This document shows positions 24,624 to 37,843 of a stretch of 64,000 nt of DNA, in pieces. Under the pieces are notes generated by a model that saw nothing but the letters and a program-made list of their open reading frames with translations, was not told where the DNA came from and did no database searches. The stretch spans positions 2,480,001 through 2,544,000 of the forward strand of contig OZ018415.1 in the NCBI GenBank assembly GCA_963969595.1. The letters are read 5' to 3'. This DNA comes from Neckera pumila. Its lineage: Eukaryota; Streptophyta; Bryopsida; Hypnales; Neckeraceae. Made by a program: the position numbers and the translations under genes. Within the stretch, counting starts at the first letter, position 1. Every line of letters begins with the position of its first letter.

Positions 24624-27600
24624 CTACAAAGACGTGTCGTTGGCTCTCCCGGGGGATCCAGGGAAAACTGGAATGCCAGAATCTGTAAATTTTTTGGTTT
24701 CAATCATTTCCTTGCATTTCCTGTGACAGAAGAAACCAGCTGCAGATAAGAGAAGTAGCCCTGCAATGCCCCACCCCACCCCGATGCCTATTGCTTTCCT
24801 TAAAGCAGGTGATTTATCCTCGCTCTTACAGACATTGCAGCAGCTCAGCTGTGAGAGGCTGGTGATGTCATATTCTGAACTGCTTGAACATACGATGTTG
24901 GCGTATGATGGAGAAGAGTTGCACACAGCTAGCTGCAGGTCAACAATAAAACAGATTTAAAAATTTCAAAGGAAAAGCAGCCATAAGAAGTAACATTAGC
25001 ATAACATTTTTGGCAAGAGCTGCAAACACCTTGGGCCCAACTGCTAGTTCAAGAAAGAAGCAGGGTATCCAACATGACTTGGCAGTCACATTCTCTCACG
25101 ATCGTGAATTTCGTTGATTGGCACGATTCTGAGCGTCAAAATCGCTGCCCTATTCATCTGCACAAAGCTCTAGAAGCTAGGACAGGTATAGATTTATGCT
25201 ACGTAAAATTTTACCAATTATACATAAAATGAGATGAACAAACCCAGGAGGCATGATAAGCACCTGGCTGAGGCAGGTAGAAGTGTTGAGGTCTCTGGAA
25301 GCATTGAAATTCATCTCAGGATTTGATCTTGATTTCACGGCACCTTCAATAGCATCCTCGGCAATATTGTGAACCTCACGAAGATTAGTCTTGAATAGAT
25401 CAATACCCACAACCCCCAGAAGCTCCCCGTTTTCCCTGAAAGCTGTCACAAACCACCGAAGTAAGAAACATCATACTAAATTGCCAAGTCGGTTCATGGT
25501 TTTGAGCGCAATACATGAGGAAGTCCTTTACATTTGTCGAAATTTTCTTTTCTATCAATACATACAATGTTCTTCCCTGAGTCTAGAAATCCAACAATTG
25601 TCCCCATCTGAATTAAGTTCTCCACAATATGATCAATCGAATTGGTCTTTTTCAAACCAAATATCCTTTGGTCCGTCAACGATTAACCCGTCATGAAGTT
25701 AATGAAACAAATATGAAGATGAACAGCATGTCTTAGAAAATGATGCTGCAAACTTTGGACCACATACCAGCCTTGCTCAGAGTGAACGTCTGGTTATCCA
25801 CCTCGCCATAATCCAAATACTGAGTGCTGTAGTCAACTTTACGTATCACCCATGAAACTAGAATGAATATTCGCCAGGAATGAATAGAATGCTTGCAATG
25901 CCAGCAACGGATTCTGAGAAGCGGTTTCTTTCAGGGTCCCAAAATATCCTCGAGCACCACAAAATGGCTGGCTGAAGTTACTTGGAACGAAGGTCGAATT
26001 TGAGGGCGGGTACATATACACAAACAGGTTCATGTTGTTCTGTTTGATCAAGTCCCATGGTAATGGAGAGTTTCTCGTCGCATCCACAAATTTGCCATCT
26101 GTGATAACTAGTACCACCTGTCAGAAATTAGAACGTTAAAATCCCAAACTGTGAATACACAACCCTCTCCTGTTGCATTCATCGCCACACAGTGCATTGC
26201 AGTTGGGAACAGAAGAAGGTCAAGAGTCATACCCCCATCCTTTCACGCACTCGCTGAGAGCCTTATAACTTCAATACATGAAATTCCTGATCTACTTTGG
26301 AGGAGAGAGTTATGTACTAGATTACCAAACAAGGACTGTTAGGCCTGAATTATTAACTTTTTCCTCCAAACTAGATCAAGACCAAGATGGTCAAATCTTT
26401 GGAATCTACAGCTCTTTCTCAGAGTGTGGGGAAAATGTGTTAATAACTCTAAACCACCTTCCCTCTTTCCACCACAATTGCGCCATGTGACAATGAAAGT
26501 AACAGAGGGTATCTGATGATTGACTTAACTTGGACTCAACCCAAACTGGTTACGTAGCGCATATAGTTGAGAACTAAATAACTGCAAATCATTCAAATAT
26601 AATTAAGGATGCGCGAGGAGATGTGCAGACCTTGAGGTAATCGTTTGTGATGTCTGTGTTACTTACTACATTTGCAATCGCTTCGTTGGTGGCCTTGGTA
26701 GCATTAGATGCAGAATCTACAGTGGTGGCCGGCTTTTGTGCCATCATGTCAAAACCAGCTGTGAAATTCCCAAACTCAGGGTGGGTAGTTTGGTTTGTCA
26801 CTCTCACCTGCACGCACATTGTCAAGAGTAGAGACAAGTGCTTTAAATACTAGACTCTCCTCACCAATCGAACCAATTAAGTGCATTCGGAACTAAAAAC
26901 TCTTGGCATTTTCGTTTGGAAAAGAGCATACGAAAGCTACTTTTATTCTCCATCTTGTAGTTTAAAGAACCCTTGAACCCATGGGATTGACCAAAATCAT
27001 TATTTTGACAACTTTTGCTTTGCCAAATGTATGATTCAGTGCTAAAAAGTTAGAATTTTCAAGTACTCAAGTGGATGACTATGTAGTTGCCTACTTAAAA
27101 CCTAAACCCTATGGCTAAAACTCTTGAGCTCAAGTCTAAGACTTGCATAAGTCTAGTTCCAAGTGGACGTTTTGAAACATCATGCCTACACGAGCAACCT
27201 AAATTTTTATTTCTCCAAATGTGCCACTACATGGAAATTTGGCCCAAATAATGAATATGGCATTCTTCATTGTAGAGGTAGCTTGTGTAGATAAAATTGA
27301 CCTCATCCCTCTATACTAAAGCCAACAAAAGCAATAACAAAGTCTACAATAGGTGTTTTATAGTACTTACTGCTTTGTTAGAGAGTGGTTCCATTGATAC
27401 ATCATCAAATAAGAAGATGTTAACATAATCATCCTGAGTGGTAGTATTCAAGAAAGCCTTTGTAATTTCAAGCGCTCCTTTCAAGCGATTGTCATTTTTT
27501 GTGCCTGAATATGTTGTGGTCATTGTGGACCCTGTATCTATAAGTACTATAACAACCTTCTTTACTTTTGTTGATGTTAGATACCTGAAAAAGGATAAGT

Positions 27601-30251
27601 AGTTGTATCAGGATCACCACCACCAAAAAATAATCCTTCCTCATTGATGCAAATTAAAATGTATGGGACCAAGGTAGAGAATGACAAAACCATGGGGGAC
27701 GTAATCTCGTTGCCTATATTAATTCCCTCATACTATCAACAACTCATCTATTCATAAACCTCTATTGTCACTTTCATAACTAAGCTAGCACAATCATCTA
27801 ATTTGATGGGGAAACAAAGACCCTTGCCACTAGCATGTGTATTACGCTTCGAGTGATTGCCAAGGCTTGGTCAATTTGTTACTTCTTGCTGCGGCCAAAA
27901 TGTCGTATGTGTCAAAAACAACAGTAACAACTCTCCTTTCAGTTTCATTATTGTTGCACAACAAGGTTGGATAGTGCGAGGGTGGTTTAAAATAATACCT
28001 CCATCCTTTCCACACTCCTTTCCACACTCTTTGAGAGAGCAATAGATCTCTAAGATTTGAAAGTCTTCATTGATCTAGTTTGGAGGAGAAATATATGTTT
28101 GATAGTCAACACAAGTCTACTGGACCTTAAGAAAGACTCAAAAACATGTCTATGGACACTAATCTTCGGATGGAAATAGGTATTCTACTATCAAGCTTAT
28201 AATGATCTGAAACCTTTCACTTTGAAACCGCATAAGAAATTCATACATAGTGATAAAAAAGAATCTCAAGAGAGTTCAACTCTTGCACCCAAAATGATCT
28301 CTCCAAAGCTCTCTACAGTGATCTCCAAACTAAAGCAGCACATTCATGAATATTGGTTATAAGGCTTAAAGCGACGCAAATAGTATTTCTACCTTAACAG
28401 AGTGTGCTTTGTGACATTATCACATGGAATGAGTCAATTTGATTGGGGGCTGTTGATTCAGGAGTTGTGGTGTCTTCCCGGGAACTTACCATGGTCGAAT
28501 TCGAGGATCGTAGTTGCCACAGCCAGCTTCATCCTGCACATGACATTATCCCATTTCCCAATTCAGAACTCGGAGAACTTAATAGAGGATACTAAAATCA
28601 TTAGGGACAGCAAGTCCTCTATTCATACACTTCGTTGGGCGTATTAGCAAGATGTCTATGACCACTGGGTTTTGCATGGAAATGGGATTGTCTATTGTCA
28701 CTTAATGCGGTCTACAATCTCCCACTTTGAAATTCGTGCTCAGGATTGCTGGTCTCCAAAGTGATCTCTACACAGCAACACAATTCTCCGCAAAAACTCT
28801 AAACCCTACGTATGCTAAAATGCTCAAAGTGAAAAAGTATCCCTGTCTTACAGCGTGTCCTAATATTGTGGCACTCAGAAATCACGACACCTGGGGAACA
28901 ATTTCAGCATGGGCCGGGTTTTCTACAAACATTACCGCTCCTGGAAAAATCCTGGTGGTGCCATCCACGGATCCGAGAAACACCCGAAAGAGGTCAGTCT
29001 TGTTCGAGAGAGTGCTGAAGAAGGGGTCCAAATTCCTCTGAACGCAAATTCCTTCTAACTGTCCGTCACTGATATTGTAGCGGTCCAGTCCAGCAACACT
29101 GCATCAAGATTGCGATTCAAAAAGAAAAAAAGAAAAAAAAGAAAATTATGTACTGAGATTCAGATTCTCCTCACTCAACTATTCAGCGCGCATTCTGTAT
29201 CACATTAGGGGTGTCAGAACTTCCCGCAGAAGAGGGCAGTTTCAGAATTACACCACGCAACTCTAAATTAGGGATAACTTCTTACTGTGAGGCAAGGAGA
29301 ATCACACATTGTGCCCAATGCGGTAACAAACCTACAAATTGGGTTTAACGAGGTTCGACAGCCTCCATTGACAGAAACGGACTTGATGAGTAGTGGTGAA
29401 GTTACAAACTAACCGTAGAAAACTTCGGGAGAAGTCAAAGCTTCTCCATTTGCAGTTGTTCTTACAATTGGAGTTCTGCAGAACCTTCTGGCAATCATAG
29501 CCGGAAAATTGCTCTCTGGTAGCGAACTTGGGGCATGAAAGGCGGCTACAGGATGAGGTCGCATCACAGTTACTCAACAAAGCTGCACTTCCCAGAGGAA
29601 CAATTCAATGCCACAACTTCAAACCAACTATTTGCCCAACTTAAACCCTATAGTTGAACAGCTCACATGCTTCAGGTCAGGAACTGTGGAGGACCCGCGT
29701 TGCAGACCGGCCTTCTGTAGGGTATCAAAGGCAACAAAAGTTCTATCTGACATCTAGAAGACCTTGGCGTATTCATAAAACCAAAGGTCGATGAGATCCC
29801 TCGAAATCACATTATGCGATAGAGTTCTGCTTCATCTTACAGTGTTTTCATTAATATTTCAAAGCAACAAAAAGAATCAAGAACGACCCCCAAAAGGAGC
29901 TTTCCAGCAACTACAAATTCAATTAGGATCACCAATTTCTGGAAAACTTTTCGATTGACACCTGCAAACATTTGTACCGACTACCGACCCAGTGTCAGCA
30001 GCTCACAACTCCAGGAATCTCTCTACTGGGTTTCGAGATTTTCTAGCGTGGGGTAGGGATATATCCATACCACAAGAATTCCTAGCATTCGATTCGACTT
30101 GCGTCACGAAGCGCCGAACATTGAGTTCTGTTTGATTCAGAAGCTGCTCCGCACGCTGCAATGGAGTGCCCCCCGACTCTTGGGCGACAATATGCTCCAC
30201 AAAAACGCCGAAACAGACTACTAGCATCAGTATTCGACCTGGCAGCTCCAT
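24624..30251 (-). pseudogene. Alpha2-delta-like VWA/Cache-like gene, second copy, probably inactive
   Basis: All nine exons of the left-arm gene are present in reverse: from 30251 (exon 1), 29582-29414, 29098-28936, 28533-28490, 27584-27371, 26807-26631, 26117-25768, 25442-25264 and 24932-24624. The signal peptide, YDPRIRPWY, VWA metal site (DTGST, closer to consensus than the other copy), VITDG and C-terminal helix are all preserved. Two lesions break the frame. First, 11 extra nucleotides lie just before the exon 1 donor, so splicing at GTAGAG shifts exon 2 into an early stop. Second, exon 7 is 350 nt instead of 346, with ACGTAAAG replacing AAAA after MGD, which creates a TAA stop. An unusual splice pattern could rescue part of it; otherwise this is a recent pseudogene. 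Intron 6 is enlarged by an inserted MITE-like sequence. Confidence 0.78.
26157..26517. mobile_element. MITE-like insertion in intron 6 of the right-arm copy
   Basis: The left-arm intron 6 is 152 bp; here it is 513 bp. The extra DNA begins with ACCCTCTCCTGTT and ends with AACAGAGGGT. It contains TTTTTCCTCCAAACTAGATC, related to the element at 8428-8753, so it belongs to the same family and inserted after the duplication. Confidence 0.6.
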
Positions 30252-31749
30252 GTCTTGCTCAACTCGCTGCCACCTCCCTCAACCTCGCAACAATCTGCCA
30301 ACACTGGGCGATGGGAAACATCGACAAACGTAACACAAAGTTAGGGTTCCGATCCAGCACTGTCGGTACACGAGCACCTTGCGTCGGACATGTCTAGATT
30401 CGATCGTGCCTTGACTGGCCCACTACAGTAGCTTATTTCCCCACTAGATTCTTCCATGTGCACAATCGGTCAGTGCATCTGGAAAACCGAACACCCAAAT
30501 GTTTTTGAGACTGTCGGTGGGCACACCGAATCGCGCAGTTACAATCCACGAATGCAAACACACCACTGGCGGGACATGTCGTTCTACCAAGCAATCTAGC
30601 AGGCTGCAGCGTGAAAATAGCCATGAGATGACATTCATAGGCTAGATTAGTGACGATAGACACCTGCTCTAGCAATGTGTACAGACAAAGAGGAAAACCA
30701 AAAGCTTACTCCGTAGCGTGTTACGCTCCAAGGTCTGCAAATTGCTTGGTACACTGATATGATGAACTGAAGCTCTGACGTCTTCAAGTGTGGAAGAGAT
30801 GGTCTTAAGCATTCAAATCCAATGCTTTGGGGTGGGCCTTCTGAATTACGTCATTTCGTAGTGGGGTGCAGGAGATGTCTGCGGTGAGCTAAAAGCGGGA
30901 TTTTATCCACCAACTGCTGGCCTACCGACAAACATATGATTCACATAGTACCAGTGATCCCAGAACTAGTTTATAGAATTTAATGCAATATGCTACCTAG
31001 TTTACTGAATTTAGTGCAATATGCTACCTTCAAGAGAGACTGACATCAACTTTGGCTATCTTGAGAGTGAGTGCATTAGAAAAAAATAGAAAAGAAAGGA
31101 TATTATAAGTTATGAAGGATTATTGGGAATAATACAAAACTGATTGAATTGATGCTAAATCCAATGTGGAGGAAGTTGCAAATTGGCTATCAAATTTTGG
31201 TGTTTGTTGCAATCTTGTCTAAAATGTCTCCATTAAAGGTCCTTATTTACAATACATAGTAGCGCAAGGATTTTTTGGTAGAACTTTTAACTTTTAACTT
31301 TAAAAAATCACAATTACTTGATTTTTCCATCAATTTTTTGAAAAATAGAACATAAACAGAAAATAAATTTTACCATCCAATAGAAAAATATCAAAGTTTT
31401 ATACAACAATTAAAGAAAAGGACAAGTTTAGTTTGATAGCTAAATTTGACTTCACGGTCATTGTTGTGACTATTTGGGGTGTAAAAAAATAGTATAACCA
31501 AATGAAAAAATTAATACTAATTTCCATGATTGCTACTTGTACCTCTTGAGAGAATTCCATATCATTTGAATTGTTTTTATTATTTTTATTTATGTATTTT
31601 CAATTTTTGCAACAAAAATGATAATACTTACAATTTTTCATGAAGCAAATTGAAATTTCTCACAGTGATATGCAATCCATAGTTTTAAGTAATAAAAATA
31701 TAGGATTGATATTCAAACACAATCCACAATCCTATAGGCTACATTCAGC

Positions 31750-32005
31750 TCAGGCATGATGTTTGACCAATTGGCAATGGATCTTGCCCTTAAAGGATTA
31801 AGAGTTAAAACAATTTATTGGACGTCAAACTATTATGCAATGGATCTTGTCCCTAAAGAATTAAGAGTGAAAACTACTTGCTCAAACTATTGTGCAAGAC
31901 CTCCCCTTTTCACACAAAATTTCAAAGATGAACATGTACATTTCTATTTTAAATAGAATGATTCTCTGGCATCCATTTGACACTTAGTGTCCGCAACAAC
32001 GTTAT
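31750..32005 (-). mobile_element. Foldback-family fragment
   Basis: On the minus strand this reads ACGTTGTTGCGGACACTAAG and then an ATTTTGTGTGAAAAGGGGAG stretch, which matches one half of the palindromic element at 4940-5400. The other half is not intact here. Confidence 0.6.
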
Positions 32006-32580
32006 AAGATTAGAAAATCAATGTGTACCAAAATTGAGAACAAACAAAGGAATAACTAAATTGTTTTGGAACTGGCATACAAAATGCCACAAGGCCTTTT
32101 TAGAGCTTATTGGAATTTGCTCAAAACTAACTAAAAGAAAGTCTAAATATGACTATACAACCTATGCTCTCAAACTTCAAACTTCTTTACGCTTTATTTC
32201 TATTTTGTTAAAAGAAGTCAATGAGATTTCATATTTATATTTTTTAGAGACAAAAATCAATTGTCATTTGTAAGTATGAAAATTTTAGTTTGTTTTGTGA
32301 AGATTTGAAATTATTGAATGTGTATACTTGCAAAAATAGTGAAGGTAATTCATATCTATTACAAAATTAATACAAAAATATCTTAAATTTTTATAATCAG
32401 TGTATACTATAGTGAAAAATATTCTAGTGCAAACTAAAATTTTAGGTCATTTTATAATAGAATTTTGATATCCATGCTAATTGACCCCAAATTCAAATTG
32501 TAATCAAAAAATTTAATTTTCAAAAAAATTTAATTGGAGGAGAAGCTAGACTTGATTAACTTCAATTCATATCTTACTAG

Positions 32581-35500
32581 ATAAAGGAGCTACAAGTTGC
32601 CAAATTCACTAAAAGGTAATCCAAGGCACATGTTTAAATTCATACAATAATGTATAAGAACTTGAATTATGATGAACTAGCTTAGTGTATGATATCAAGA
32701 AAGATTTTGTGGACCATTCCACAAAATATATGGATGAAAACTTATAGTTTTACATCCTCTAAGAGGCTTTGAATGTCATCCAAAGAAAGAATTTGGCTTC
32801 TTGTGCGTTCCAAGGTTAATCTTAAATCACCTAATAGGACATTTTTTGTCCTTTGGATGATAGGCTCCAAGGATAGAAAAAAATATTTTCCCATTCCAAT
32901 CTTTGGGAGGTGAGTTGCTTCGATCCATTTTTAATAAATGGTGTTAAAAATTCTATCCTTGTAATATTTTATTTATTTTCCTACATACAAAAATGGCAAA
33001 TTTGGGGATCACCTTGCAATGGATATTGGTTCCGAGTACGCAACTTCTATATTATATGGCCCAATTTTAATCACTATAATGCATTTTAGTCCAATCTCAA
33101 GGGATGTAACTTGTTTTAGTGTAAAAAACCCTTGTAGCCCTTTTTACAAGGGATCCAAAAATGCAATTATATATATGAAATGAATATTTTTTGAAGACCT
33201 ACTATTATATAATAGCATTAAAAACCTAATTGTATGATTTTCTTAATACATGTATTGTAGGAAAACCTACCTAACTTTAAGGGAGTTTTAATAAAATTTA
33301 ATGTTTTATTATTGTAAATAAAACACTATAAATGGATTTTAATTTTAATTAGAGGGAACTTTCTAGATGGATTTTTGGAAAGTATGCATGTGTGTTTCAA
33401 TGCTTCATAAACCTAACACCAAATTTGACATTCTAACTTGCACTTGGCCTAGTGCACTTATTGTATGCAAAATTGTGTGCTGAAAAATGATTTTTTTGAA
33501 AATTTTTGTGCCCTAAAATTTTGAGGTTTATATTGTGAGGTTTTTTTTTAACAATTATGCAATCCAAAATTTTCTACATCTTTCTTTATTTAGTTTGATC
33601 TTCACCCAACTTTTTGGTCCTTTTAACTGGGATATGATTTTTACAAAAGCCATCTTCTAAACCATTTCAATGCCAAGGAACCCTGCATATAATACAAGAG
33701 TTGCATTGATATTGGTAAGTTCTACTTTTTTACATTGATTTGAATTTTAGTCATAAAAACAATAATTTTGAATTTCAAACCAACGAATAAAACAAATTCT
33801 ATCAAGTGTATTTTATTCCAGTTTGAAAATTTGAAAAATTTATAAAATCCTTATTTATTGCCATTTGAACTATAACTATAATTATAGAGTGCTAATTTTC
33901 TAATTTTAGAATGATACAATAATTTGATTTGTACCACAATGCTCTTTATTATAGTGTATACATGTAGAAAAATTTCAAAGTTTTTAAACATATTTTCTAA
34001 TGATATAAATTCTCTTACTCTTTATTCAAAAATTCGCAATAATTTTAACATTTTACAAAAAATTAAAATTCCTTATAACTTTTAGAAGACATGTATTTAC
34101 CTCTCTAAGAAATAAATATAAAAAAAATTATTCATATATGGTTGCAAAATGTGAAAATATAGAAAGATAGACTTTGATGTTTGGAAAAGTGATAGTAGGC
34201 CCATCCTTTCATAAGAGTATGTCCATCATGTTCCCACAATTAAGCCCATTGCCTGTAAGGCAAAGGCAAGTGAATTATGAACTATATACTCTTGTTAGAG
34301 GGTAGAAGTATTCTAACCCATTCAATGAATAATTTTTTACTACAAGGTAATTTTATCTTGTTTAAGCAAGAATTTCCAACCCCTTGACTATTTGCTATGG
34401 AGTAACCTTAAGGACCCCAATATAGTCAAAAATCAAAATTGTGAAGAAATACTTTTTAATAAACTTAAATGAGAAACTTAATGATGACTTCTAGACAAAA
34501 TTTGTAAATATGATCTTAAGTCATATTCATATATTTAAATCTACTATTTCACTAATCAATATTCTCTAATAAACTTGATACCCAAAACTAAAAATTCCTT
34601 CTAGAATTGATTTTAGATGAATATATTTAATTTTCATAGCAATATTTTACCCTTAATTTCAAAATATAAGATTTTCATTTTGACAAATTTTCAAGATTTT
34701 AAGTTTATTTATTTATCCAAATTGTTATTGAAGGACTATGTTAAGAGTAGAATGGTTTTTTTGTAATGATGCAAACCTTTACTATTTAAACAACAAAATA
34801 TTAGAAAATAATTTTTTTGAAAATCTGTATTGTAAATTCTAGAGTGAGTTTCCCTACTAATTGCAAGTTCAATATGTCTAAACTTCAAAATGTTGGTTTT
34901 TTGAGCCTTTCCAAAAAGTGAAGTTTGTCCTTCAACATTTTCAGAAAAAAAACATGTGTATACTATGATTTGTGCATTTTAGTCAAAATTTTGGAAAATG
35001 GATTGAAAATTTATTTAAAGAAAATTTAACCAAAAAATCTTTCACATTCATCTTTAAAAATTATAAAGTGGAAGGTGGTACTGAATGAAAGAAAAAACTA
35101 AATTGCCAATAACTATTATAAAAAATTGAGAATTGTTAATCTTAATTGTAAGTATGTTTGTGTAAACAATCATTATTCTTATTTTATTTTTATTTGGGAG
35201 TTTTCAAAATTGAGTACAAAAGACAACTTCATATGTTTTTTCTGGCTTCATTGCTTGCAAAATACAATTCTTCATAACTTCACCTTATTAAAAAAAATTT
35301 GATGCCAAGTTTGACATTGAAATAATAAATAACCTTCAGTATTTATCAGAATGAAGATTTATACATAGATTAGGATGATTAGCATCCACCCTAAAAATTC
35401 ATTCAAAAATTCCAAACTATAAAGTCAATAGAGCCTATTTGAGTTCTAAAAGAATACAAAGTGGGTTCTTTGGTTTTTTTGGACTTAAATATTTTCTATC

Positions 35501-35700
35501 TTATGCATGAATTTCTTTAGCACAAATCCGTAAAAAGTTTGATATGAATTAAGTGAGAACACATTTAACAACTACATGCCAAACAATGTTGTTATGTCTA
35601 CTAGGCTGTCTACTAGGCATCTTCATACGTTAAAGAATATGTGCAATGTTAGGAGGTCTTATTAGTTTTTGGTTGAAAACTAGTTGGTTAGTAGTTGATG
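32581..35700. other. Very AT-rich intergenic DNA, no gene recognised
   Basis: Over 3 kb without a frame above 60 residues, and no splice-linked exon pairs were recognisable. No repeats of the families named elsewhere were identified with confidence. Confidence 0.5.
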
Positions 35701-35704
35701 TTAA

Positions 35705-36554
35705 AGTTCCAAGGCCTTTTTCCATCAAAAATCACTCAAATTGCCATTTCCATTGCAAAGAGTAAACCACTTCATGTTTTTTATTTTTGCATATCTAACC
35801 ATTGGATCTTGCATTAAACTAGTGTAAGAATTTATGGAAGCAATGGTAGAAACTTTGACTGTGTAGATTGTAAGATATTTGCATTTAAAGTGAAGGAAAT
35901 AAGTTTTTTTGCACCTGCCTTGACTAGATTTTATGACTTTGGATCTTCTTAGCTTAAAATTTTTGTACTATTGTTTTTTGAATTTCTTATTTTTTAGAAT
36001 TTGAATTGAAAGTCTAGAAATTTAAAAAAAAACCCATCCTATTTCACTTTTTCAAAAATTATTAAATGAAGTAGATTCAAGATTGAAGGAAAACTTGAAC
36101 CGTTAATAGCTCTAAGATGGAATTAAAATGCACTAATTCCAATAATGAGATTGATTTAGTAAGAGAACTTAAACTTGTGAAATTGAATTCTTTTGAAAAT
36201 TGCATTCAGAAATGAATTCTCTAGGTTATTTTTTCTAGAAGATGCTTTTATTGCTTGAAAAATAAGATTGTCCATAATTTTCACATCATTAATCCAAATG
36301 CAATGAATCAAAGTTTTTATTTAGATAAAACTACAACCTATGAGAAAAAAAATTTAAGATTTATTTTCAATTTTTGCGTGTTTTCTTTTTTTGCCCATCA
36401 TGCTGAATATTGTGCCATAACTTTTGCTCTTGGGCACTAATTTAATAAAAAGAAGTTATATTCTTGATTATTATATTTAAAAAATCACAATGAATATTAA
36501 GACCATAGGAGCTTGCCTAAAATCTATTTTGTTCCTTGAAGGGACAATGGAACT
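35705..36554 (-). mobile_element. TTAA-family element, eroded, 850 bp
   Basis: TTAA lies at 35701-35704 and 36555-36558, with degenerate ends AGTTCCAAGGCC and ACAATGGAACT. The interior matches the family in reverse orientation: GCCATTTCCATTGCAAAGAG near the left end, ACACTAGTTTAATGC-type tail motif, CAATAATGAGATTG in the middle, and GGAGCTTGCCTAAAATC near the right end. No transposase. Confidence 0.75.
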
Positions 36555-36686
36555 TTAAAGGATGTTAGGATTAGTCATTGGCTAGCCTTTTAGAATAGGG
36601 TTGGCTACTTAGAGGCAAAAACTAGTGTCTTGTCTCTTACTTGATTCTTGGTGGGTTTGAGGTGAGGGATGCACTTAAGGTACTAA

Positions 36687-36747
36687 GAGCAGCCCCACTC
36701 CAACATGCTGAAGGCACTCTCTAAAGGTTCTGCACCATTGATCTTCA
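36687..36747. mobile_element. Single arm of a Tourist-like MITE
   Basis: About 60 bp starting GAGCAGCCCCACTCCAACAT and preceded by TAA (36684-36686) match the left half of the 119-bp palindrome at 5406-5524. The second arm and second TAA are missing, so this is a half-element. Confidence 0.75.
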
Positions 36748-36749
36748 AT

Positions 36750-37224
36750 TCAGAGGAGATTAACTTTTGAGCGCCCAAGCAACATGATCTTGTCGTTCGT
36801 CTCTAGAAAACAAAGGACAATTGACTTGTTATAATATTCTTGGACATATGATGAAATCAAGTACGATTGGTTCCTATTTGCAGTTCAAAATTTTCTCTAC
36901 CAATTTCTACGGGTTGACCCTGGATCTTGATATTCAATCTGTGGCGGCAGTTTGAGTAGCAACTTCCCTGTTTTGGTCTCCTCGTGAGCTGGGCACTTAG
37001 GGATTAAAGATATATAAAGAGATTATACGCGGACCATTTTCATAGCAAAGGCCTTGTGCTATTTCAAAATTTGCACAACATTGTAGCAACATGCCAGATA
37101 CGTATACAAGCTACACTAATAATGACATTTTTTGATAACTACACTAATTGAATTTAAAATGTTGTAAATTTTTTATTCTCGATGAATATTTTTACCAACT
37201 ATACTTATAAGGATCTATTCTTTA
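36750..37224. other. Intergenic, no gene recognised
   Basis: Somewhat more GC-rich than its surroundings (36760-37060) but without a frame over 60 residues or a recognisable protein fragment. Confidence 0.4.
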
Positions 37225-37470
37225 AATAATACTAGTGTACCTTGCACCGTTGCCACAATCAAAATAAAAATAATTTTTTAATTCATTCAAAATTCAAAAT
37301 TCAATAACTTTCACGCCGTAGGTTCAAACACCACGAAACCAAGCCCATGCACCCCTCTTCACCGAGGACTTTTTGACAATACCAAGCATGCAACCCCGGG
37401 TTACACGATTCAAGAAATCTCAATGTAACAAACAAAAACAAAAACAAAAGATAGCCAAACTTAAAGTATG
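37225..37470 (+). repeat. Dispersed repeat, single unit (family also at 3.9 and 63.2 kb)
   Basis: Starts ACTAGTGTACCTTGCACCGT and includes CCAAGCCCATGCACCCCTCT, then a TACCAAGCATGCAACC-like motif, and ends in CTCAATGTAACAAACAAAAA. It matches the two-unit copies at 63208-63600 and, inverted, at 3890-4290. Confidence 0.7.
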
Positions 37471-37843
37471 GATTGATATCTACATCCTTGGTAAAAATCT
37501 TTGTCAAGAGTTAAAATTTATAGCAATTTAAAATCAATCACCATACATGAAGGTCTGATTTGAAACTTGAGCGCCGAAATAATTTTTTTTCCGCGCGCAA
37601 AGAGTTTCAAGCAATTGGAACTATTGGTGTTAGTGTTTAGGCATTTGGATGTCCAATTTTTTTTTTAATATTTGGCAAATTTTTGATTTTCTTGTTTTGA
37701 AAAACCTGTCACATGGGGCTTAAAGCATGATGTAGATTTTCAAAAATATTCAAAAATTTGGACAATATAGATTGAATTTTTTTTTGCCACGATTTGAACA
37801 TTTCACTTGTAATATTCCAAACATTCCGACATTCCAAAAAATA

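Larger units (their letters stand above)
24604..32580 (-). repeat. Right arm of the large inverted duplication
   Basis: Reverse-complement counterpart of 4370-12030. It includes the second alpha2-delta-like gene, its upstream region to about 30930, then about 780 bp of extra AT-rich DNA, and then sequence matching 4370-4960. Within the extra DNA is a 31-bp direct duplication (30968-31029, unit containing GCAATATGCTACCT). A roughly 60-bp duplicated unit also lies at 31770-31890. Confidence 0.85.
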
